From positions 430,045 through 494,044 of the forward strand of contig NZ_JABGNA010000005.1 in assembly GCF_013149275.1 (NCBI RefSeq): a stretch of DNA of 64,000 bases, written 5' to 3'. This stretch comes from Mucilaginibacter sp. SG564 (GTDB taxonomy: Bacteria; Bacteroidota; Bacteroidia; Sphingobacteriales; Sphingobacteriaceae). Both the position numbers and the translations under genes were made by a program. Of this stretch, positions 17,887 to 27,074 are shown piece after piece. How positions within the stretch are numbered: the stretch's first letter is position 1; each line of letters opens with the position of its first letter. Below the pieces are notes generated by a model. That model made no database searches. It saw only the letters and a list, made by a program, of their open reading frames with translations, and was not told the origin of the DNA.

Positions 17887-18222
17887 TTATTTTTTCTCAA
17901 CAGGTTTATCTTTCAATTTGCTTTTGCTAATATAGATGTGTTTACCCTTTTTATTGACATAGAAATATTTTGAATTCTTATCAATATAAATGGTTTGCCC
18001 CCTTGGCCCCACCTTATCAGCATACTTTTTATCAGCTACGGCCGCCGCGCCTTTGGATGCAATTTCGGCTGTTTTATGACCAACTGATGTAGCCACTTTA
18101 CCAGTCTTGTCGCCCACTTTTTTAAAGAAGCTGGTATCCTTTTTGGTTTTAGTTTGTGAAAAGGCTGGGGATATCATAAATACACACGCAGCAAGGAGGG
18201 TAATTTTGAATAGATTTTTCAT
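17887..18222 (-). CDS. Small basic exported protein of unknown function
   Basis: A 111-residue protein with a signal peptide (about residues 1-22, ending PAFSQ). The mature protein is strongly basic: 20 or more Lys, a helical Ala/Gly/Lys stretch (VGDKTGKVATSVGHKTAEIA) and a C-terminal part with Tyr-Ile strands (QTIYIDKNSKYFYVNKKGKH). No domain is recognised. It is probably periplasmic, perhaps bound to polyanions or cell wall, which is inference. It lies between gpsA (42 bases upstream) and the lipoprotein gene and may share their transcript. Confidence 0.7.
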   Translation of the reverse strand: MKNLFKITLLAACVFMISPAFSQTKTKKDTSFFKKVGDKTGKVATSVGHKTAEIASKGAAAVADKKYADKVGPRGQTIYIDKNSKYFYVNKKGKHIYISKSKLKDKPVEKK

Positions 18223-18263
18223 AAGGAACGGTAATTAAGTTTATTACTAATTTAATAAAATAA

Positions 18264-19271
18264 TCAACTCAATTTTTCTGCCAAATTGCTCATTTCCAAT
18301 ACCGGAGAGCTTTTCCCATATAAAATGGCATAAACAGCATCACATATAGGCATATCCACATTGTATTGTTTATTCACCTCGTGTAGGCAATTTACTGCAT
18401 AATATCCTTCGGCTATCATATTCATTTCCAGTTGGGCCGATTTTACTGTATACCCCTTACCTATCATATTGCCAAAAGTACGGTTGCGGCTAAACTGCGA
18501 ATACGCGGTCACCAGCAGATCGCCCAGGTAGGCCGATTCTTTAATGTCCCTGTTGATCGGGTGCACCGCAGCAACAAAACGTTCCAGCTCGCGTATAGCG
18601 TTTGATATTAGTACTGCCTGAAAATTATCGCCATAGCCCACACCATGGCAAATACCACTGGCAATGGCATAAACATTTTTTAACACAGCGCCGTATTCCG
18701 TACCATATATATCATCAGATACGATGGTTTTGATATAACGGGTATTGATCATGCCTGCAAACTCAGCAGCCAGTTCGGCATCTCCTGATGCGATGGTAAG
18801 ATAAGAGAGCTTTTCAAGCGCTACTTCCTCGGCATGGCAGGGACCGCTGATCACCATAAAATCATTAAACGAAACGCCCATCTTCTGGTTTAAGAAATCA
18901 CCAATAATCAGATTTTCATCAGGCACGATTCCTTTTATGGCTGATACTATTTTTTTACCGGCCAGATCGGCAGGGGTTATACCCGTCAAGGCATCTTTTA
19001 AAAATGCGGCTGGTACATTCAGCAAAATAATATCAGCATGCTGTATGATCTGCTTAAGATTAACCGAGATATTTTGTTTGGGCAGTTTAATTTCAACCGA
19101 GCTTAAATAATGCGGGTTATGCCCAAATTTATGCAAATGTTCCACCGCCTGTACATTCCGCATCCACCAAAAAATCTCCTTTTCTGTAGTATTATCAGCC
19201 AGCATTTTAATATTGGCTGTAGCCCAACTCCCTCCGCCAACAACCGCGATCTTTTTCTTGTTTTTTTGCAT
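18264..19271 (-). CDS. gpsA: NAD(P)H-dependent glycerol-3-phosphate dehydrogenase
   Basis: GpsA reduces dihydroxyacetone phosphate to sn-glycerol-3-phosphate, the backbone for phospholipids. I start at the ATG at 19269-19271 (MQKNKKKIAVVGGG, 335 residues) rather than ten codons upstream, because the nucleotide-binding GGGSWATA then falls at its normal distance from the N-terminus. Other hallmarks are VSAIKGIVPDENL, ISGPCHAEEVA, the catalytic-Lys segment YGAVLKNVYAIASGI, and the NRTFGNMIGKGYTV motif near the C-terminal end. It is cytosolic. No partner acyltransferase gene is nearby. Confidence 0.95.
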   Translation of the reverse strand: MQKNKKKIAVVGGGSWATANIKMLADNTTEKEIFWWMRNVQAVEHLHKFGHNPHYLSSVEIKLPKQNISVNLKQIIQHADIILLNVPAAFLKDALTGITPADLAGKKIVSAIKGIVPDENLIIGDFLNQKMGVSFNDFMVISGPCHAEEVALEKLSYLTIASGDAELAAEFAGMINTRYIKTIVSDDIYGTEYGAVLKNVYAIASGICHGVGYGDNFQAVLISNAIRELERFVAAVHPINRDIKESAYLGDLLVTAYSQFSRNRTFGNMIGKGYTVKSAQLEMNMIAEGYYAVNCLHEVNKQYNVDMPICDAVYAILYGKSSPVLEMSNLAEKLS

Positions 19272-19341
19272 TAAATAGTGTTGCCAGGTTTTAATTGACA
19301 AAGCAAATTAATGAAAAATTGAGGTAAAAGGAGAATGGATT

Positions 19342-19373
19342 TTTGTTCCTTGCTCATTAAATAGTTAAGTTTG
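19342..19373 (+). promoter_or_regulatory. Bacteroidota promoter for the ATP-grasp-like gene
   Basis: TTTG at 19342-19345, a 20-base spacer and TAAGTTTG at 19366-19373 match TTTG-N19/20-TAnnTTTG. The start codon follows 17 bases after the -7 box, so the leader is very short. Confidence 0.65.
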
Positions 19374-19390
19374 TTTTATACCCTATACCT

Positions 19391-20584
19391 ATGGATCCAT
19401 CAGCCAGAGCAACATTTAACCGGCACTTTACGACAGAAAAATACGAGGGCTTTTTAACCCGCCTTAACGATGGTCTGCGCAATCCCGTATTATTTCGTGT
19501 AGCAGAAACACCGGTTTTCCTGACTGATGACTTTCGCGATAAACTCATGGCTGCCGGCGAGGGCATCATGGATACCATTTTACAAGCCGGGTTTAAGGAA
19601 CTTACAGAACGATCCATACCTGATAAGTGGCGCCTGCCCAATGAAAATGCCCATCCACATTTCATCGCACTTGATTTTGGTGTTTGTAAGGATGCCGATG
19701 GCCGGATAGTCCCTAAATTGATCGAACTGCAGGGCTTCCCTTCTTTGTATGGTTTCCAGGTTCATTTGGGCAATACCTATCGTGAAGTATTCAATATCGA
19801 TACAAACAAAACCATCTATTTTAATGGCCTTAATGATCAATCCTACTTTGATCTGCTCAAAAAAACCATCCTTGGCCCCTATCAGCCCGACGAAGTGGTT
19901 TTGATGGATGTAAACGCGCCTGAACAAAAAACCTCGGTTGATTTTTATATCACCCAGCGCTACCTGGGCATTCCCGTTATTTCGCTGAGTGATCTGCAAC
20001 AACAGGGCGACCAGCTTTTTTACGAAGCAAATGGTCAAAAAAAACGCATCCGTCGTATGTATAACCGGTTGATATTTGATGAGATAGACGGCGACGAAAA
20101 TATTTTTGACAAGGTTGTTGATATACGCCAGCCGCTTGATGTTGAGTGGATAACTCACCCAAACTGGTTTTACCGTATTAGTAAATTTACCATGCCTTAC
20201 CTGCATGGCGATTATATTCCCAAAACACGATTTTTACACCAGGTAACGCCAATACCTACCGACCTGGAGAATTATGTACTTAAACCCTTGTTCTCTTTCG
20301 CGGGTCAGGGGGTGATCATTGACGTAACCGCCGATGATATTAATAATATTACTGATCCCGAAAACTGGATATTACAACAAAAAGTAAATTATGAGCCGGT
20401 AGTACAAGCACCGGATGGCGGTGTTAAGGCCGAGATACGCTTACTTTATCTATGGCCCGATGGCGATGCTAAGCCTACGCTGGCCATTAACCTGGCCAGA
20501 CTTAGCCGTGGCAAAATGATAGGCGTGCGTTATAATCAAAATTTTGACTGGGTAGGCGGAACAATTGCCTTTATGCAGCGTTAA
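19391..20584 (+). CDS. Conserved hypothetical protein with ATP-grasp-like features
   Basis: A 397-residue soluble protein. The sequence has features of ATP-grasp ligases: KLIELQGFPSLYGFQ early on, a central region ending with TRFLHQVTPIPTDLENYVLKP, a glycine-containing loop (FSFAGQGVIIDV), and a late AEIRLLYLW...INLARLSRGK segment that could hold metal-binding acidic residues. I cannot name a substrate; amide-bond formation on a small molecule is a guess from fold resemblance. It is monocistronic with its own promoter. The ATG at 19391 begins MDPSARATF, with no upstream alternative in frame with coding potential. Confidence 0.75.
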   Translation: MDPSARATFNRHFTTEKYEGFLTRLNDGLRNPVLFRVAETPVFLTDDFRDKLMAAGEGIMDTILQAGFKELTERSIPDKWRLPNENAHPHFIALDFGVCKDADGRIVPKLIELQGFPSLYGFQVHLGNTYREVFNIDTNKTIYFNGLNDQSYFDLLKKTILGPYQPDEVVLMDVNAPEQKTSVDFYITQRYLGIPVISLSDLQQQGDQLFYEANGQKKRIRRMYNRLIFDEIDGDENIFDKVVDIRQPLDVEWITHPNWFYRISKFTMPYLHGDYIPKTRFLHQVTPIPTDLENYVLKPLFSFAGQGVIIDVTADDINNITDPENWILQQKVNYEPVVQAPDGGVKAEIRLLYLWPDGDAKPTLAINLARLSRGKMIGVRYNQNFDWVGGTIAFMQR

Positions 20585-20619
20585 ACTTTATACTAATTAG
20601 AGCGTCTGTACGTATAATA

Positions 20620-20648
20620 TTGTATATATTAAAAATGTAGTATTTTTG
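20620..20648 (+). promoter_or_regulatory. Bacteroidota promoter immediately upstream of the FeoB-associated gene
   Basis: TTG at 20620-20622, an 18-base spacer and TATTTTTG at 20641-20648 fit the phylum consensus. The -7 box ends four bases before the ATG at 20653, so the transcript would be leaderless or nearly so. Confidence 0.6.
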
Positions 20649-20652
20649 CGAC

Positions 20653-20814
20653 ATGAATATTCAAACCATTATAGTAATTATTCTTTTTGCTGGCGCAGTC
20701 TTTTACATCGGCCGTATGCTGTATAAAAGCCTGACCGCGAAAAAGGGGTGTGGTGGTAATTGTAAATGTGGAGTTGATTTTTCTGGTATCGAGCCAGAGA
20801 ACGCGCATAAATAA
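20653..20814 (+). CDS. FeoB-associated Cys-rich membrane protein (short ORF)
   Basis: A 53-residue ORF with one membrane helix (about residues 5-21, IIVIILFAGAVFYIG) followed by a basic stretch and a Cys cluster GCGGNCKCG, then an acidic tail. This is the layout of the FeoB-associated Cys-rich membrane family, which usually sits after feoB and may handle ferrous iron or redox at the membrane. Here no feoA or feoB gene is nearby, so it is an orphan. It is too short for ordinary length cut-offs but has a good promoter and starts from a convincing ATG. Confidence 0.8.
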   Translation: MNIQTIIVIILFAGAVFYIGRMLYKSLTAKKGCGGNCKCGVDFSGIEPENAHK

Positions 20815-20882
20815 TCAACAATACCATTCATTAAATCTTCATTTGTAACCCGTACTTTTAAATTTAGAAGTAAACTCACTTA

Positions 20883-23800
20883 ATGTCTTCAAACAAGCAA
20901 GTTTTTCAAGCCGATTCACCAGGTAGATGGAATAAATTCAAGTGGCTCAGCCGCATACTTCTTGCAGTACTTGTAATTGGGATAATAGCCGTAATAGTTA
21001 CCATCAAATCAACTTATTACCCCGATCTGCCCAACCTGAACCCGGCCCCGAAAAAAATGTCGAAAGAAGAACTTGACCAGTTAAAACGGTCAACCAAGTT
21101 CAAGTACTTCAATATACAAAAGTCTGAAATTGAGGCCATGGAGCGAACCCGTCGTTTGCACCAACTCAAGCATCCTAATAATAAAGACCGTATTAACGCG
21201 GCCTTTTACCTGGCCTGGGATCCTCAGGCTTATAATTCACTCATCACCAATCTCGGTCACCTGGATATGGTGGTAAGCGAAGGTTTTTCGATAGCACCCA
21301 AAGTTGATACCGTAATTACTAAAATTGATACCGGGCTTGTCAACATCAATAAAAAGTTTAATAAGCCAGTGCTCATTATGCTTTCTAACTACGTTAACTA
21401 TAACAACGTAAGCGGCGGTTTTGACAGTAAAGATGTTGAACGGATCATCAAAAGCAAAAAACTCCGTACAGGCTTTATTAACAGCATTATCAATAGCCTT
21501 ACTAAACATAAATTCCAAGGTATTAATGTTGATTTTAATGAAATTAAAGATCGCAACAGCGCAGAGTACCTTACCTTTTTGCAGGAACTTTACAAGGCTC
21601 TGCACGCCAAAAATTTCCTGGTAACCCAAAATGTGGTGCCCGATGATGAAGCCTATAACCTAAAGAAATTACAGCATTTTAACGACTTTTTGTTTGTAAT
21701 GGCTATTGATGAGCACTATGATGCCACCAATGCCGGCGACCTGTCAAATCAGCACTGGGTTGAACAGATACTGGACGACGTTTGCAGCCAGGTGCCCAGC
21801 GAAAAAGTTATTTTAACTTTTGCCGCGGGCGGATACGACTGGCCCGAAAAGAGTGTTGGCCATGCCATAGGTTACCAGCAAGCTATAAGTACCGCGCAGG
21901 AAAAACAAAGTAAAATTATTTTTGACCCGCTATCGGCCAACCTGCATTTTAATTATGTCGACCAGAATGGCCTTCCACATACCACTTATTTTACAGACGC
22001 CGCTACCAATTTCAACGTTATCCGAATGGCCGACGATTGGGCCACCGGTGGTGTAGCTTTATGGCGCCTGGGATCTGAGGATCCGCGTTTATGGTCGTAT
22101 TTCCAAAAGAATCTTTCGATAGACTCTTTAAGAAAAACAGGCATCGATCTTAAAAAGCTAACTACGGTAGGTTTAAATAACCGTGTGAATGTTGATTATG
22201 ATGGCGAAGGCGAAGTTTTGGATCTCATCACTACTCCTACTACGGGCCAGATAGACGTAAAACTGGATACCGGCAGCTATACCATTACCAATCAACAGTA
22301 TATTAAACTACCCACCAAGTACGTAATACGCCGCTATGGCTATGCCCCTAAAAAAGTAGTTTTAACTTTTGATGATGGCCCCGATCCGGATTTTACGCCA
22401 CGTATTTTAGATATCCTTAAAAAGGAAAATGTACCGGCAGCTTTCTTCGTGGTGGGCTCCATGGCCGAAAAGAACATGCAGCTGGTGCGGCGTGAATATG
22501 AGGAAGGCTATGAGATAGGTAACCATACATTCTTCCACCCGGATATCTCAACCATCAGTCTTGACCGGGTTATATTGGAGCTTAACTCAACCCGTAAGCT
22601 TATTGAATCCATAACCGGAAGAAGCACCATACTTTTCAGGCCTCCGTTTAATGCCGATGCCGAGCCACAAACCCTGGCCGAGGTTATCCCAGTAGCCGAG
22701 AGCCGCAGGCAAAGTTATATTACCATTGGCGAATCTATTGACCCCTGGGACTGGCAGCCGGGTGTAACAGCCGACAGTATTATTGCCCGTACCATCAGGC
22801 AAAAAGATAATGGCTCGATGATATTGCTGCACGATGCTGGTGGCGATACCCGGGAAGAAACGGTAAAGGCATTGCCCGAAATTATCCATTTCTTTAAATC
22901 GCACGGATACCAGTTTACCACCATTGCCGACGTGCTGGGCAAAACCAAAGCCGATCTGATGCCGCCTATTCCAAATGATCCGCATACAGGTATCCTGGGG
23001 CCGGTATATGACGTGGCGGTGCATGGCTATTTTTATATCAACTGGATACTCATCTATATATTTTTATCGGCTATTTTCCTGGCGATTGGCCGTATTGTTT
23101 TAATTGGAGTACTGGCCGTAAGGCAGCATGGCGAAAATAAAAAGATGGTAAAAGCCCGCGGCAACAATTTCCCATTGCCACCGGTGAGTATTATTGTGCC
23201 TGCTTATAACGAAGAGGTAAATGCCGTTGCTACCATACAAAGTTTATTAAAAACAGAATACCCATCATTTGAGATCATTTTTGTGGATGACGGGTCAAAG
23301 GATAAAACCTTTGAAGTGGTTAACTCCGCTTATGCCAATAATCCGCTGGTTAAAATACTAACCAAGCCAAACGGCGGTAAAGCATCGGCACTTAATTTTG
23401 GTATTACCCATGCTCAAAATGATTATGTGGTTTGTATTGATGCCGATACACAGCTAAAAACCGATGCCATTTATCACTTAATGACCTATTTTACCGATGA
23501 GGAAATAGGCGCAGTAGCGGGTACCGTAAAAGTAGGTAACGAAACCAATATCATTACCCGCTGGCAATCTATAGAATATATTACGGCGCAAAACATGGAT
23601 AGGCGGGCATTTGACCTGATCAATAGTATTACTGTGGTGCCGGGAGCCATTGGCGCGTTCCGCAAATCGGCAATATTTAAAGCAGGCGGTTTTACTTATG
23701 ATACGCTTGCCGAGGATTGCGACCTCACCATGCGCATCCTAAAGCAAGGCTATATTGTAAAAAATTGTGCCGAAGCCATTGCTTATACCGAAGCCCCCGA

Positions 23801-24266
23801 AACCATCAACATGCTGTTGAAACAACGTTTCCGCTGGAGCTTTGGCGTAATCCAGAGTTTCTGGAAAAACCGCGACGCGCTGTTCAACAAAAAGTATAAA
23901 TTCTTTGGGATGGTGGGCATGCCAAACATTTTGATCTTCCAGATCATATTGCCGCTGTTTTCGCCGCTGGCTGACCTGATGATGATATTTGCCCTTTTTG
24001 GTGCCAAACCCGAGAAAATGCTATTCTACTATATAGCCTTTGTTTTGATCGATTTCATCGTGGGCATCATCGCCTTCCGGATGGAAAAAGAGGACTACAG
24101 AAAGCTCATTTACATTATCCCGCAACGTTTTATGTGGCGCCAGTTAATGTATTACGTTCTGTTTAAATCTATCAGAAAAGCATTAAAAGGCGAGCTGAGC
24201 GGCTGGGGTGTACTGAAACGTACAGGTAACGTAAAGGTTGAAAAAGAAAAGGAAAATCAGGTTTAA
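20883..24266 (+). CDS. Polysaccharide enzyme fusion: GH18-like, NodB deacetylase and GT2 synthase
   Basis: This 1127-residue inner-membrane protein joins three modules. After a cytoplasmic N-terminus and membrane helix (about residues 24-46), a GH18-like domain spans about 100-430 (FQGINVDFNEIKDR resembles the catalytic strand, with Asp/Glu spacing altered). The NodB polysaccharide deacetylase has TFDDGPD at about 496, NHTFFHPD at about 547, RPPFNAD, and a late ILLHDAGG. After a membrane segment near 720-745, a processive GT2 domain has VSIIVPAYNEE, FVDDGSKD, DADTQ, AEDCDLT and the QRFRW motif, with C-terminal membrane helices. The combination suggests synthesis and partial deacetylation of a beta-linked N-acetylglucosamine polymer, comparable to PgaB plus PgaC in one chain. 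Confidence 0.9.
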   Translation: MSSNKQVFQADSPGRWNKFKWLSRILLAVLVIGIIAVIVTIKSTYYPDLPNLNPAPKKMSKEELDQLKRSTKFKYFNIQKSEIEAMERTRRLHQLKHPNNKDRINAAFYLAWDPQAYNSLITNLGHLDMVVSEGFSIAPKVDTVITKIDTGLVNINKKFNKPVLIMLSNYVNYNNVSGGFDSKDVERIIKSKKLRTGFINSIINSLTKHKFQGINVDFNEIKDRNSAEYLTFLQELYKALHAKNFLVTQNVVPDDEAYNLKKLQHFNDFLFVMAIDEHYDATNAGDLSNQHWVEQILDDVCSQVPSEKVILTFAAGGYDWPEKSVGHAIGYQQAISTAQEKQSKIIFDPLSANLHFNYVDQNGLPHTTYFTDAATNFNVIRMADDWATGGVALWRLGSEDPRLWSYFQKNLSIDSLRKTGIDLKKLTTVGLNNRVNVDYDGEGEVLDLITTPTTGQIDVKLDTGSYTITNQQYIKLPTKYVIRRYGYAPKKVVLTFDDGPDPDFTPRILDILKKENVPAAFFVVGSMAEKNMQLVRREYEEGYEIGNHTFFHPDISTISLDRVILELNSTRKLIESITGRSTILFRPPFNADAEPQTLAEVIPVAESRRQSYITIGESIDPWDWQPGVTADSIIARTIRQKDNGSMILLHDAGGDTREETVKALPEIIHFFKSHGYQFTTIADVLGKTKADLMPPIPNDPHTGILGPVYDVAVHGYFYINWILIYIFLSAIFLAIGRIVLIGVLAVRQHGENKKMVKARGNNFPLPPVSIIVPAYNEEVNAVATIQSLLKTEYPSFEIIFVDDGSKDKTFEVVNSAYANNPLVKILTKPNGGKASALNFGITHAQNDYVVCIDADTQLKTDAIYHLMTYFTDEEIGAVAGTVKVGNETNIITRWQSIEYITAQNMDRRAFDLINSITVVPGAIGAFRKSAIFKAGGFTYDTLAEDCDLTMRILKQGYIVKNCAEAIAYTEAPETINMLLKQRFRWSFGVIQSFWKNRDALFNKKYKFFGMVGMPNILIFQIILPLFSPLADLMMIFALFGAKPEKMLFYYIAFVLIDFIVGIIAFRMEKEDYRKLIYIIPQRFMWRQLMYYVLFKSIRKALKGELSGWGVLKRTGNVKVEKEKENQV

Positions 24267-24681
24267 ATCCTACACGTCATTGCGAGGAACAAAGCAAGCC
24301 CCTCACCCAACTCTCGTCAAAAAGTAATAACCCATGAAGTGGCTCAATCGCGCGGTATCGACTCATCCCGACATCGCTGCGCTTATCACCCATCTCTCCG
24401 CTTCGCGCATAGAGGGGATTTTCATTCCTTTTTTCTCTTTCCGCCGAAGGCGAAGAGAGGCAGGTCCAGCGAAGCGTAGACCGTGTGAGTCGGCTCTGCA
24501 CCCTGCTATTTCTCAACAAGACCTATTCTATCTTTTCATGCGCTGTTACATGAGGGCTTCGTCGTTTAGAGGAGCCCCTCCCAAGACAAGCATCATGTCA
24601 ATTGAGTTTATAGATATGCTTAATTTGGAAACTAAATACGCTGGAAATTAAACGATATTGGTCGGTACCAATTTTTACCTA
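24267..24681. other. 415-base gap of degenerate repeat-like sequence
   Basis: The gap opens with a fragment of the CATTGCGAGGAAC repeat and continues with C/T-rich and G-rich blocks such as 'gctgcgcttatcacccatct' and 'tttccgccgaaggcgaagag' (a short palindrome). A 105-codon plus-strand frame and an 80-codon minus-strand frame cover it, but both have repeat-like Arg/Ser/Pro composition and no domain, so I do not call genes. A promoter for the fucosidase must lie in the last 100 bases but no clear box is seen. Confidence 0.55.
24276..24298 (+). repeat. Partial CATTGCGAGGAAC repeat
   Basis: 'gtcattgcgaggaacaaagc' plus 'aag' is a single arm of the palindrome seen at 2611-2703. No matching inverted arm was found downstream, so it is a truncated copy. 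It starts nine bases after the stop codon of the polysaccharide fusion gene. Confidence 0.65.
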
Positions 24682-26595
24682 ATGACCAATAAGATACCTG
24701 CTATAAGGCCCTCATGGCTTCCATACCTGTTGATTTTATGTTTTAGTATATCCGCGCTTACAACCGTAGCGCAGGATAAAGGCGATGAGGATAAAACCAT
24801 GGCCAACAGTGTTAAAACCCGCGATCAAAAAGCCATTGACGAGGCTATGCAAAGCTGGTGGCCGGCATCCATGAAAACACGGAACAGCCGGCTAACCTGG
24901 TGGCGCGACGCCCGTTTTGGGATATTTATACACTGGGGCATATACTCCTTACCTGCCGGCGAATGGGAAGGTAAAAATATCGGCGGCTATGCCGAGCACC
25001 TGATGCGCAAGGCTAAAATACCACGTTCAACCTACCTGGAACTGGCGCATCACTTTGATCCAACAAAATTTAATGCCGATAAATGGGTACAGGCAGCCAA
25101 ATACGCAGGCATGAGGTATCTGATCATTACGGCCAAGCATCATGATGGTTTTGCAATGTATAACTCGCAGGTTTCTGATTACAATGTGGTTAAACAAACC
25201 GCCTGGAAACACGACCCCATGGTTGATCTGGCTGCGGCCTGTAAAAAATATGGCATTAAGTTCGGCTTTTATTATTCGCATGCCTTTGATTGGGAACATC
25301 CCGATGCGCCTGGTAACGATTGGGATTACCAGAACCCCGGAGGCGATCTGAATTTGTTTGGCGGCCGCGACTGGTATGATGTTCACCCGGAGCTGTTACC
25401 TAAAGCGGTTAATTATGTAGATAAAAAGGCCATACCACAAATCAAAGAACTCATCACCAGGTATCATCCAGATATATTGTGGTTTGATACCCCGCAAAAA
25501 CTACCGCTATCAGAAAACATCCGCATCCTGAAAGCCATCCGGGAAACCGACCCGAATATTATAGTGAACGGAAGACTGGCACGGGGCAGCGGTAATTTAC
25601 AGCTGGGCGATTATAAAAACACCGCCGATCGCCCTGCAGAGTTTTTCCCTGTAATCGGCGATTGGGAAGCTATACCCACTACCAATGAGTCATACGGTTA
25701 CTCGAAATTTGATAAGAGCCATAAACCGGTAAGCTTTTTTATTCGTTTACTGGCCAAAGCCACATCACGCGGGGGTAACCTCTTGATGAATATCGGCCCC
25801 ATGGGTGATGGCGAATTTGCTCCGGAAGATACAGCTATTCTGCAAGGCATAGGCCGCTGGATGAGCAAAAATTCGGCAAGCATCTATCAAACAACTAAAA
25901 CCGCACTACCCTATCAAAGCTGGGGCGTATCAACCCGAAAAAACAACTTGCTTTATCTGCATGTATTTAACTGGCCAAAAAATGGCCAATTGATAGTGGG
26001 TGGCTTAAAAAGCGGGATCAGCAAAGCATGGGTGCTGGCTGATAAAAAGGAGTTAAAGTTTAGCAGGCTCGATCCGCTTGATGTGGCCATTCATTTACCT
26101 GCACAGGCCCCCGATACCAGCAACACGGTTATTGTATTAGAAACAACAACCGGAAAGATAGAAACCGATACCGTACGCTTGTTGGCAAGCCGTGAAACAA
26201 CCAATCGTTTACTGGCATTTGATGCCCGCCTGGAAGGCAAGGGCTTTGGTTTTGGTGACGGTAAAACCAGCAGCTATTATGTAGAAGGCTGGAAAAACAC
26301 CAACCAATCTGTAAACTGGGATTTCAGGCTAATAGAGCCTGCTACCTATAAAATACTTTTAAAGTACGCGGCAGATAATGTTGATGAAGGCACTTATGAA
26401 TTAAGTAGTGGAAACCATAAAGTAAAAGGCAGCGTTGAAGCTATAGCTAAAGGCGTACAGGTTAAAGAACAGGAGTTAGGTACTGTAAGCCTTGAACCGG
26501 GCGCGCATAGCCTGAGCATTACACCGGTTGAAATAAAGAAAGCCGGTTTAATGAAGATATTAGAGATACAGCTGATACCAGTGAGTACACCTTAG
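24682..26595 (+). CDS. GH29 alpha-L-fucosidase, exported
   Basis: I start at the ATG at 24682-24684, which leaves a signal peptide (hydrophobic residues about 14-29, ending TVAQ) and 637 residues; the longer frame uses TTG. GH29 landmarks are FGIFIHWGIYSLPAGEWEG, ITAKHHDGFAMYNSQVSDYN, the likely nucleophile Asp in ILWFDTPQK, and RGGNLLMNIGPMGDGEF. The last 150 residues form a beta-sandwich with CBM-like character. It removes terminal fucose from glycans, probably in the periplasm or at the surface. The gene overlaps ispF by 4 bases tail to tail and lies near, but not inside, a SusCD locus. Confidence 0.92.
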   Translation: MTNKIPAIRPSWLPYLLILCFSISALTTVAQDKGDEDKTMANSVKTRDQKAIDEAMQSWWPASMKTRNSRLTWWRDARFGIFIHWGIYSLPAGEWEGKNIGGYAEHLMRKAKIPRSTYLELAHHFDPTKFNADKWVQAAKYAGMRYLIITAKHHDGFAMYNSQVSDYNVVKQTAWKHDPMVDLAAACKKYGIKFGFYYSHAFDWEHPDAPGNDWDYQNPGGDLNLFGGRDWYDVHPELLPKAVNYVDKKAIPQIKELITRYHPDILWFDTPQKLPLSENIRILKAIRETDPNIIVNGRLARGSGNLQLGDYKNTADRPAEFFPVIGDWEAIPTTNESYGYSKFDKSHKPVSFFIRLLAKATSRGGNLLMNIGPMGDGEFAPEDTAILQGIGRWMSKNSASIYQTTKTALPYQSWGVSTRKNNLLYLHVFNWPKNGQLIVGGLKSGISKAWVLADKKELKFSRLDPLDVAIHLPAQAPDTSNTVIVLETTTGKIETDTVRLLASRETTNRLLAFDARLEGKGFGFGDGKTSSYYVEGWKNTNQSVNWDFRLIEPATYKILLKYAADNVDEGTYELSSGNHKVKGSVEAIAKGVQVKEQELGTVSLEPGAHSLSITPVEIKKAGLMKILEIQLIPVSTP

Positions 26596-27074
26596 TCGCG
26601 TTCAATAAGGCAAACCGCGTAGGCTACTACACCTTCTTCACGGCCAATAAAGCCCATTTGCTCGTTAGTAGTGGCCTTAATGGATATATCCTCCTCGCTG
26701 ATGGACGCGGCCTCGGCTATATAGGTTTTCATGGCCGGTATGTGCGGGTTTATCTTGGGCGCTTCCAGGCATACCATAGCATCGATATTGCCAATACTAA
26801 AACCCTTCTCTTTGATCAGCACTACCACATGCTGTAACAGTACCAGGCTGCTGATGCCTTTCCAGCGGTTGTCGGTATTGGAAAAATGAAAGCCTATATC
26901 GCGTAAATTCGCGGCTCCGAGTAAGGCATCACAAATAGCATGTAACAATACATCGGCATCCGAATGCCCGTAAGCACCGGAATGATGCTCCAGCTTTACG
27001 CCGCCTAAAACAAATGGGTGCTGTTCTTTTAACTGATGTACATCAAACCCAAAACCTACTTTTATCTTACCCAT
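26592..27074 (-). CDS. ispF: 2-C-methyl-D-erythritol 2,4-cyclodiphosphate synthase
   Basis: IspF forms the cyclic diphosphate intermediate of the MEP isoprenoid pathway. The 160-residue protein has the metal ligands Asp11 and His13 in GFGFDVHQL and the HSDADVLLHAICDALLGAA motif, followed by DIGFHFSNTD and the late IKATTNEQMGFIGREEG signature. Length is standard and the trimeric enzyme is cytosolic. It overlaps the upstream porV stop by one base (TAATG), so its translation is coupled to an outer-membrane protein with which it has no obvious functional tie. Confidence 0.97.
   Translation of the reverse strand: MGKIKVGFGFDVHQLKEQHPFVLGGVKLEHHSGAYGHSDADVLLHAICDALLGAANLRDIGFHFSNTDNRWKGISSLVLLQHVVVLIKEKGFSIGNIDAMVCLEAPKINPHIPAMKTYIAEAASISEEDISIKATTNEQMGFIGREEGVVAYAVCLIERD

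Noticed and set aside
24334..24651. 105-codon plus-strand frame upstream of the fucosidase
   Set aside because: It covers repeat-like, strand-symmetric sequence, has no domain, and its composition is unlike the neighbouring genes.
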